From Gemmatimonadota bacterium (GTDB lineage Bacteria > Gemmatimonadota > Gemmatimonadetes > Longimicrobiales > RSA9), in NCBI GenBank assembly GCA_016207445.1, contig JACQPS010000220.1:1-34698 (forward strand): a DNA stretch of 34,698 nucleotides, read 5' to 3'. The translations under genes were made by a program, and so were the position numbers. Positions 30,345 to 34,698 of this stretch are shown piece after piece. Numbering within the stretch: position 1 is the first letter of the stretch; each line of letters begins with the position of its first letter. The notes below the pieces were generated by a model. That model saw nothing but the letters and a program-made list of their open reading frames with translations. It was not told where the DNA came from and searched no databases.

Positions 30345-30461
30345 AAACGTTGGTTCTACAGGAAATGGAGTGGGTCGATGTGGCTTCTGAGGACCGAGCC
30401 GAGGGTTCACTGCGGGCGCAGGCGCGGGCGCGGGCGTGGGCATGAGCCTTAACGTTTGTTC
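30342..30461. promoter_or_regulatory. Two direct repeats with an AACGTT core before the ECF sigma gene
   Basis: CTTAAACGTTGGTTC (30342-30356) and CTTAACGTTTGTTC (30448-30461) share CTTAA, ACGTT and GTTC with one indel. Starts are 106 bp apart, about ten helical turns. Read on the minus strand they are GAACNAACGTTTAAG-like. They may be binding sites controlling the ECF sigma unit; no protein is assigned. Confidence 0.4.
30412..30441. repeat. Imperfect hexamer repeat (GCGGGC-like)x5
   Basis: Five contiguous hexamers: GCGGGC, GCAGGC, GCGGGC, GCGGGC, GTGGGC. Located between the two AACGTT repeats, upstream of the ECF sigma gene. The rest of 30345-30520 shows no gene. Confidence 0.75.
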
Positions 30462-30520
30462 CGCCCGCAGCGTCTGAGTCGGTGGTGAGCGGATTGGCTA
30501 TTCCTGGGGCGGGCCGCCCG

Positions 30521-31054
30521 ATGCCCGAGGAGGACGCAGAGGTTCTGGCCCGCGCCCGCGCCGGTGACCCCGCCGCACTCGAGGTTCTGGTCGCGCGTCA
30601 CCTGAGCGACGTCTACGACGTGGCAGCGCGAGTGCTGGGCGACCGCGATCTGGCGCGGGACGCGGCGCAAGACGCCTTCGTCAACGCGCTGGGCGCACTG
30701 GACCGCTTCCGCGGCGACGCGAGCTTCCGGACCTGGCTGTTGCGGATCGCCGTGAACGCGGCCCGCTCGCTCGCCCGCCGCGAGGCGCGCCGGCGCGAGG
30801 TCTCGTTGCTTGCGGTGGATGGGCTGCCGGACGGCGGCCCGGACCCGGCAGCGCAGACGTCGCTGCGAGCCGAAGCGGGTCGGGTCGAGGCAGTGCTGGC
30901 TCGACTGCCGGAAAAGCAGCGCCTTGCAGTCACGCTGCGGGTGTACCAGGGATTGAGCTTTCGGGATGTCGGTGAGGCGATCGGGTGCTCGGAAGGCGCG
31001 GCACGCGTGAACTACCACCACGGGATCAAGCGGCTGAGGGAGCTGCTCCGATGA
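30521..31054 (+). CDS. ECF-type RNA polymerase sigma factor
   Basis: 177 residues from ATG 30521. Region 2 has DVYDVAARVLGDRDLARDAAQDAFVNALGALDRFRG and FRTWLLRIAVNAARS; region 4 has LPEKQRLAVTLRVYQGLSFRDVGEAIGCSEGAARVNYHHGIKRLRELL. Standard ECF length and layout. A GTG 39 bases upstream is an alternative start. Its stop overlaps the anti-sigma ATG. Expected to direct a small envelope-stress regulon, perhaps from the repeats upstream. Confidence 0.92.
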   Translation: MPEEDAEVLARARAGDPAALEVLVARHLSDVYDVAARVLGDRDLARDAAQDAFVNALGALDRFRGDASFRTWLLRIAVNAARSLARREARRREVSLLAVDGLPDGGPDPAAQTSLRAEAGRVEAVLARLPEKQRLAVTLRVYQGLSFRDVGEAIGCSEGAARVNYHHGIKRLRELLR

Positions 31055-31515
31055 AGCGACCCTGCGACGAAATTCGTGACGTCCTGCCCACTGTCGTGTC
31101 GGGCCGGGCCGAACCCGCTACCGAGCAGGCGGTGCAGGCGCACCTGGCAGGCTGTGAGGCGTGCCGAGCCGAGGCCGAGCTGATCGCGCTGCTGCGCCGA
31201 CACCCTGTCGCGGTCCCCAACGGGCTCGAAGAGCAGGTGCTGCTCGCGGCCGCGGGGCCGCGCCAGCGGCGCGCTAGCCGCGGGTTCCTGCCGCAGCTCG
31301 TGGCGGTCGCGGCGGCCGTCGTGCTGACCGTGCTCGGCATTCGCCTCGTGCGCGTGGCGGAGCCCGAACCCTCGCCCGTGGCCGGGTTCATGGACACGCC
31401 CTTCCAGGCCTTCGGGCCGTGGGCGGGTTCCGGCGCCTTCACCCCCGGCAGTGTCGTTCTGGAGGAGTTGACGGAGGAGCAACTCGAGTTGCTTCTGGCG
31501 GAGATGGAATCATGA
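31051..31515 (+). CDS. Zinc-finger (ZAS) transmembrane anti-sigma factor
   Basis: 154 residues. The N-terminal anti-sigma domain has His31-x3-Cys35-x2-Cys38 (HLAGCEAC), with Cys5 as a possible fourth ligand. One transmembrane helix (about 82-100) and a periplasmic tail (to 154) ending ELTEEQLELLLAEMES. Start overlaps the sigma stop (ATGA) and stop overlaps the next ATG, so the three genes form a coupled set. Expected to hold the ECF sigma at the membrane until stress. Confidence 0.88.
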   Translation: MKRPCDEIRDVLPTVVSGRAEPATEQAVQAHLAGCEACRAEAELIALLRRHPVAVPNGLEEQVLLAAAGPRQRRASRGFLPQLVAVAAAVVLTVLGIRLVRVAEPEPSPVAGFMDTPFQAFGPWAGSGAFTPGSVVLEELTEEQLELLLAEMES

Positions 31516-32042
31516 CGCGCAGCGCACCGGTGTTCTTGCTTGCCCTCGGTTTTCTGCTGCCGGCCCCCGTGCGGGCGCAGGATCCGGAGGCCCGACGCGC
31601 GCAGCTCGAGGCGGAGGTCTTCGAGCGTTTCCTGAATCGCACCGCCGAAGAGCTGCAGCTCGACGAGTCCGGCCGGGCGCGGCTGGAGAAGACGCTGCGC
31701 CAGGCGGGGCAGCGGCGCCGCGAGCTGGGCGGCCAGTGGCGCGACCTGCGCCAGCACCTGATCGAAGCCGTGCGCGACTCCTCTACCAGCGAGGCCGAGT
31801 TTGCCCGGCTACTCAACGAGCTGACCGCGCTGCGCGCGCGCGACTACGAGCTGTGGCGCGACGAGCAGAAAGCGCTCGCCGACGTGCTGAATCCGCGCCA
31901 GCGCGCACAGTTCGCCGTGCTGTTCCTGCGCTTCAACGAGCGACTTCAGGAGATGCGGTTTCGCCGCGCCGGGCCGGGAGACCGGCCTGTGGCGCCGTTC
32001 CGCCGCCCGGACGGCCTTCAGCGGCCGCCGCGGCGCCCGTGA
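31512..32042 (+). CDS. Spy/CpxP-like periplasmic protein
   Basis: 176 residues with signal peptide (about 1-23, cleaved after PVRA). The mature part is nearly all helix and rich in Arg, Glu and Gln, with ELQLDESGRARLEKTLRQAGQRRREL and a second LNPRQRAQFAVLFLRFNERLQEM repeat resembling the LTxxQ motif of Spy/CpxP chaperones. Third gene of the ECF unit. By analogy it may act as a periplasmic chaperone or as a sensor of the anti-sigma factor. Confidence 0.75.
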   Translation: MTRSAPVFLLALGFLLPAPVRAQDPEARRAQLEAEVFERFLNRTAEELQLDESGRARLEKTLRQAGQRRRELGGQWRDLRQHLIEAVRDSSTSEAEFARLLNELTALRARDYELWRDEQKALADVLNPRQRAQFAVLFLRFNERLQEMRFRRAGPGDRPVAPFRRPDGLQRPPRRP

Positions 32043-32084
32043 CGAGAGGACCATTCGCAGCGAGGGCATGGCCAGACGAATCTC

Positions 32085-32169
32085 ACGCGGAGGCGCGGAG
32101 CTGAACGGCGAGAACACTCTTTGAATTTGTTCTCGATTTCCTCCGCGTTCTCCGCGTCTCTGTGTGAAT
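32085..32169. repeat. Palindromic intergenic repeat, second copy
   Basis: ACGCGGAG (32085-32092) pairs with CTCCGCGT (32150-32157), CGCGGAG (32094-32100) with CTCCGCG (32141-32147), and CGAGAAC (32109-32115) with GTTCTCG (32129-32135). Positions 32141-32169 read backwards closely match 21749-21781. This makes it a second copy of the same repeat family. Confidence 0.75.
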
Positions 32170-32205
32170 AGAAGTGCCAGAGCCAACGCACGGCCCGCCA
32201 GCAGC

Positions 32206-32234
32206 TTGCTCCTCCCGAGTTCCGCTCCTACTTT
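32206..32234 (+). promoter_or_regulatory. Promoter placing the transcription start at the moaD ATG
   Basis: TTGCTC (32206-32211), 17 bases, TACTTT (32229-32234), then seven bases to the ATG at 32242. The mRNA would be leaderless. There is no ribosome-binding site upstream of the ATG, in agreement. Confidence 0.5.
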
Positions 32235-32241
32235 GCGCCAC

Positions 32242-32487
32242 ATGCGGATCCGCCTTCTCCTCTTCGCGCTCTACCGTGACCTGGCCGGTGCGGGCGAGCT
32301 CGAACTCGAGCTGCCCGCGGGCGCGACCGCGGCCACGCTGGTCGACGCGGTTCGGCGCCGTGGCGGCGGGCTCGGCCGGCTGCCGGAGACGCCCGTCGTC
32401 GCCGTGAATCAGGAGTACGCGCCGCTCGAGACGCCGCTGCGGGAAGGCGACGAGGTCGCGCTGCTGCCGCCGGTCGCCGGAGGCTGA
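32242..32487 (+). CDS. moaD: Molybdopterin synthase sulfur carrier subunit (MoaD/ThiS family)
   Basis: 81 residues with the ubiquitin-like pattern: MRIRLLLFALYRDLAG start, ELPAGATAATLVDAV, VAVNQEYAPLETPLREGDEVALLPPVAGG. The C-terminal Gly-Gly is the thiocarboxylation site. The ATG at 32242 is chosen because the longer GTG reading lacks homology and lies in the repeat. Pairs with moaE 31 bases downstream. Supplies sulfur for molybdopterin; no molybdoenzyme gene is in the window. Confidence 0.9.
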   Translation: MRIRLLLFALYRDLAGAGELELELPAGATAATLVDAVRRRGGGLGRLPETPVVAVNQEYAPLETPLREGDEVALLPPVAGG

Positions 32488-32518
32488 TCACGCGGAGCCG
32501 CGGAGGCACGGAGAACCC
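32488..32518. repeat. Partial copy of the palindromic repeat between moaD and moaE
   Basis: The 31-base gap carries CACGCGGAGCCGCGGAGG followed by CACGGAGA, the same ACGCGGAG units as at 32085-32100. It supplies the GGAG of the moaE ribosome-binding site, so a repeat fragment seems to have been taken over as a start signal. Confidence 0.6.
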
Positions 32519-32962
32519 ATGCACGTCTCGCTCACGCAGTCGCCCATCGACCCCTCCGCCGTGCTGGAGCTCGTGGGCAGTCCGGCCGATGGCGCGGTGC
32601 TGCTCTTCCTGGGCACCGTGCGCGAGCAGAACCAGGGGCAACCCGTGTCGGGGCTGCGCTACGAAGCCTACGAGAAGATGGCCGAGGACGTGCTGCGCGC
32701 GATCGTCGAGGAGGCCGCCGGAAAGCTGGGCACGCGGCGCATCGCGGTGGTGCACCGCACGGGAGAGCTCGCCATTGGCGACGTCAGCGTCGCCATCGCC
32801 GTCTCCAGCCCGCACCGCGCCGAGGCGTTCGACGCCTGCCGCTACCTCATCGAGGAGCTGAAGGTGCGCCTTCCCATCTGGAAGCACGAGCAGTACGTGG
32901 ACGGGGAGGCGAGATGGCTGGAAGGGAAGGCGCCACCCATGCCGCAATCCGCAGGTCCGTAG
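32519..32962 (+). CDS. moaE: Molybdopterin synthase catalytic subunit
   Basis: 147 residues. FLGTVREQNQG (30-40), LRYEAYEKMAE (46-56), VVHRTGELAIGD (77-88) and KVRLPIWKHE (115-124) match MoaE, with catalytic Lys115 and Lys122 and the HR pair (99-100). Converts precursor Z (cPMP) to molybdopterin together with MoaD. Start ATG 32519 behind GGAGA. Confidence 0.93.
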   Translation: MHVSLTQSPIDPSAVLELVGSPADGAVLLFLGTVREQNQGQPVSGLRYEAYEKMAEDVLRAIVEEAAGKLGTRRIAVVHRTGELAIGDVSVAIAVSSPHRAEAFDACRYLIEELKVRLPIWKHEQYVDGEARWLEGKAPPMPQSAGP

Positions 32963-33007
32963 CCCCGATCCTCCTCACGCCGCCCCCTCACCGCAGACCC
33001 CTCGCCC

Positions 33008-33036
33008 TTGCCCCCGCGGATCGCCCGCCGTAACAT
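33008..33036 (+). promoter_or_regulatory. Promoter of the ArsR-type regulator
   Basis: TTGCCC (33008-33013), 17 bases, TAACAT (33031-33036). The predicted start is at about 33043, the first base of the chosen GTG, so the mRNA may be leaderless, as for moaD. The -10 overlaps the operator. Confidence 0.55.
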
Positions 33037-33055
33037 TCGCACGTGCGTGCGAATG
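33034..33055. promoter_or_regulatory. Perfect operator palindrome of the ArsR-type regulator
   Basis: CATTCGCACG (33034-33043), TG, CGTGCGAATG (33046-33055): a perfect 10-2-10 inverted repeat. ArsR/SmtB/CadC operators are usually 12-2-12. It covers the end of the -10, the transcription start and the start codon, an ideal place for autorepression. Confidence 0.75.
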
Positions 33056-33450
33056 AAACCGTGAGCGCGCGACCCGGGCTGGAGGTCTGCACCGCCCCCT
33101 GCTTCAACCAGGAGCTGGTGAGGCGGCTGCGCGCGCACCTGCCGGCGGAAGACGAGCTGGAGCGGGCGCGGGCAGTGTTCGCGGGTCTGGCCGATCCCTG
33201 GCGTCTGAGGATCGTGCGGGCGCTGGCGATGGCCGAGGAGCTGTGTGTGTGCGATGTGGCGCACGTGCTGGGTACGACCGTGTCCACGGCCTCGCATCAC
33301 CTGCGGCGGCTTCGGCGGCTGGGTCTGCTGCGCTACCGGAGTGACGGGAAGATGGTCTACTACTCGCTGCGCGACGGTCTGGCCGCGGAGCTCGTGCGGC
33401 AGGTCCTGGCCCTGGAGGGGAGGCGCGGGCATGCCCGGAGGGGAGCGTAG
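33043..33450 (+). CDS. ArsR/SmtB-family metal sensor, CadC-like
   Basis: 135 residues. Winged helix with TVSTASHHLRRLRRLGLL (79-96) and the wing SDGKMVYYSLRDG. ELCVCD (66-71) has the Cys-x-Cys of the alpha-3 metal site (Cys68, Cys70), and Cys16/Cys20 in the N-terminal arm complete the CadC-type alpha-3N site, suggesting Cd(II), Pb(II) or Zn(II). The start is GTG 33043, inside the operator; GTG 33061 is an alternative that would keep Cys16 and Cys20. No ribosome-binding site is visible for the first, consistent with a leaderless message. The stop overlaps the next gene. Expected to repress the downstream genes until metal binds. Confidence 0.88.
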   Translation: MRANETVSARPGLEVCTAPCFNQELVRRLRAHLPAEDELERARAVFAGLADPWRLRIVRALAMAEELCVCDVAHVLGTTVSTASHHLRRLRRLGLLRYRSDGKMVYYSLRDGLAAELVRQVLALEGRRGHARRGA

Positions 33451-33757
33451 GCTGCCTGCTCTCGCGTGCAGCCTCCACGGCCCGGCGGACGTGGCTCTTC
33501 GGCGCAGCTTGATTCGCGAGCTACGCCACGCTGCGGACCGAGTCGAGGAACTCGGGGACGGTTACGCGCTGCGGCTCTCGGGCGATGTCGCGTCGTGCCG
33601 GAAGGCCATGGAATTCATCCTATTCGAGCGGGGCTGCTGTCCGTTTCTGCGCTTCGAGCTGGAGTTCGAGCCCGGCGGTCCACTCTGGTTGCGGATCCGA
33701 GGCCCCGAGGGCGCGAAGGAGTTCATCGCGGCGGAAGCGAGGGCGGCCGAGCAGTGA
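33431..33757 (+). CDS. Small cysteine-containing protein with GCCPF motif
   Basis: 108 residues from ATG 33431, preceded by GGAGGGGAGG. Cys13, Cys56 and the Cys69-Cys70 pair in ERGCCPFLRFELEFE stand out; a RGPEGAKEFIAAE helix ends the protein. Proteins with this CCPF pattern occur beside mercury, arsenic and other metal genes, but I know no assigned function. It overlaps the ArsR-type gene by 20 bases and the permease by GTGA, so all three are one unit. Metal binding by the Cys pair is an inference. Confidence 0.75.
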   Translation: MPGGERRLPALACSLHGPADVALRRSLIRELRHAADRVEELGDGYALRLSGDVASCRKAMEFILFERGCCPFLRFELEFEPGGPLWLRIRGPEGAKEFIAAEARAAEQ

Positions 33758-34698
33758 GCGCCACGGGTTGGCTCCTCGAGGTCGTCAGCGGCGCGCGCGA
33801 GTTCGTCCATCTGCTGCTCGAGGTGGCCCCGTTCTTCTTGCTGGGGGCGCTCGCGGGCGCGGCCGTGCAGGTATTCGTACCCGAGCAGCGGGCGGCGCGT
33901 CTGCTCGGAGGCAGCAACCCCCGCGCTCTCTTCACCGCCGTGGCCGCGGGCGCGATGCTGCCCGGCTGCTCGTGTGCGACCATCCCGATGGCTGCCGGAT
34001 TGAGCAGCGCCGGCAGTCCGCGGCTGGGCACGGTCGCGGCGTTCATCTTGGTGTCGCCGCTCCTGAGCCCCGTCACGGTGGTGCTGACCTGGGGGATGAT
34101 CGGCTGGGAGATGACGGTCGCCCGGACGGCGGCCGCGTTGACCGGAAGCGTCGTGCTCGGCGTCGTCATCAACCGGTACGAGCGCTGGTTCCGGGTTGGG
34201 CTGTCTCGGCGCGTGAGCTCCGCGCCAGTCGCGGCGGGGCGAAACGGTCGCGACGTGTGCCGGCCGGAGCATGACTGCGCGTGCTCCGAGCCGAGGCCTC
34301 GCTTCTGGCCTGCATTGCGCTCCCTGCTGCGCCAGATCACGCCGTATTTCCTGCTCGGTCTCTTCATTGCCGCCGCGCTGTCGGCCATGCTCCCGGCGAA
34401 TGCGCTCCCGCAGGTGCTGGGCGGATCGGCGGGTGCGGCCGCCTACGCATTGGCCGCCCTGGTCGGCATTCCGTTGTATGTATGCGAGGGCGAGGAGGTG
34501 CCGATCACGTTCGCGCTGCTCGGCCGAGGCCTCGGGCCGGGCCCCTCGCTTACTTTCCTCCTGGGATCGGTAGGCACGTGCATCCCCACGATGCTCATGG
34601 CGCGCGACATCCTGGGCCAGCGCGCGACCGTATTCTATCTCGCCTACTGGTCCGTGTTCGCCATCGGGTCGGGTGTGCTGTTGCAGCTCCTGCTCGGC
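33754..34698 (+). CDS. Permease of the ArsP/YraQ (DUF318) family, 3' end outside the window
   Basis: At least 315 codons, open to the window edge. Start GTG 33754, overlapping the previous stop by GTGA. Membrane segments alternate with the motif MLPGCSCATIPMAAG (Cys72, Cys74), a second half with YVCEGEEVPI and GTCIPTMLMA, matching the paired-repeat permease family that includes ArsP and the SO_0444-type metal exporters. A central loop has Cys-x4-His-x-Cys-x-Cys (VCRPEHDCACSEP), a possible metal site. With the CadC-like sensor upstream it probably exports a metal or metalloid. Substrate is not decided. Confidence 0.85.
   Translation, partial: MSATGWLLEVVSGAREFVHLLLEVAPFFLLGALAGAAVQVFVPEQRAARLLGGSNPRALFTAVAAGAMLPGCSCATIPMAAGLSSAGSPRLGTVAAFILVSPLLSPVTVVLTWGMIGWEMTVARTAAALTGSVVLGVVINRYERWFRVGLSRRVSSAPVAAGRNGRDVCRPEHDCACSEPRPRFWPALRSLLRQITPYFLLGLFIAAALSAMLPANALPQVLGGSAGAAAYALAALVGIPLYVCEGEEVPITFALLGRGLGPGPSLTFLLGSVGTCIPTMLMARDILGQRATVFYLAYWSVFAIGSGVLLQLLLG

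Overview
The window is very GC-rich and densely coded, with many ATGA/TAATG start-stop overlaps. Its protein families (cytochrome-porin fusions, a divergent RNase HI, ECF sigma/anti-sigma pairs) suggest a free-living Gram-negative bacterium. My best guess is Gemmatimonadota or a close relative, from the resemblance of several proteins; no marker gene here proves it. No tRNA, rRNA, CRISPR array, transposase or phage gene was seen.

Left half (136-15994) is entirely on the minus strand and is dominated by envelope electron-transfer genes. In transcription order these are: a CopD-like membrane protein; a lipoprotein with eight CXXCH hemes plus one CX4CH; a TonB-type protein; an unknown polytopic membrane protein; a histidine kinase and its sigma54-type response regulator; a cupredoxin-like protein followed by an outer-membrane barrel carrying an N-terminal CXXCH; a lipoprotein with two complete type-1 copper domains; a diheme cytochrome c; a CX3CH monoheme lipoprotein; a second heme-barrel; and a second cupredoxin-like protein. 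A Yip1-like membrane protein and a PilJ/HAMP sensor without output domain close the strand. The two heme-barrels look like fused cytochrome-porins of the Cyc2 type, each beside a paralogous copper protein. I infer an outer-membrane electron conduit with periplasmic heme and copper carriers, under two-component and sigma54 control.

Right half (16066-34698) is almost all on the plus strand and mostly housekeeping: comF-gap; a zinc-ribbon protein closed by a strong terminator; alpha/beta hydrolase-pgk-tpiA-secG; a 2-oxoacid dehydrogenase operon (E1alpha, E1beta, E2) ending in lipB; carA; sppA; an HU-family protein; an ECF sigma factor, zinc-finger anti-sigma and Spy-like periplasmic protein; moaD and moaE; and an ArsR/CadC-type metal sensor, a small GCCPF protein and a permease cut by the window edge. 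One minus-strand gene, a divergent RNase HI, lies among them.

Non-coding highlights: a roughly 310-nt gene-free, hairpin-rich stretch with a promoter-like start and a strong terminator (26718-27065), a candidate structured RNA; a family of palindromic intergenic repeats (21747-21879, 32085-32169, 32488-32518); a consistent promoter form (TTGNNN, 17 bp, TANNNT) that places the likely transcription start on the start codon of moaD and of the arsR-like gene; and a perfect operator palindrome over the latter start.
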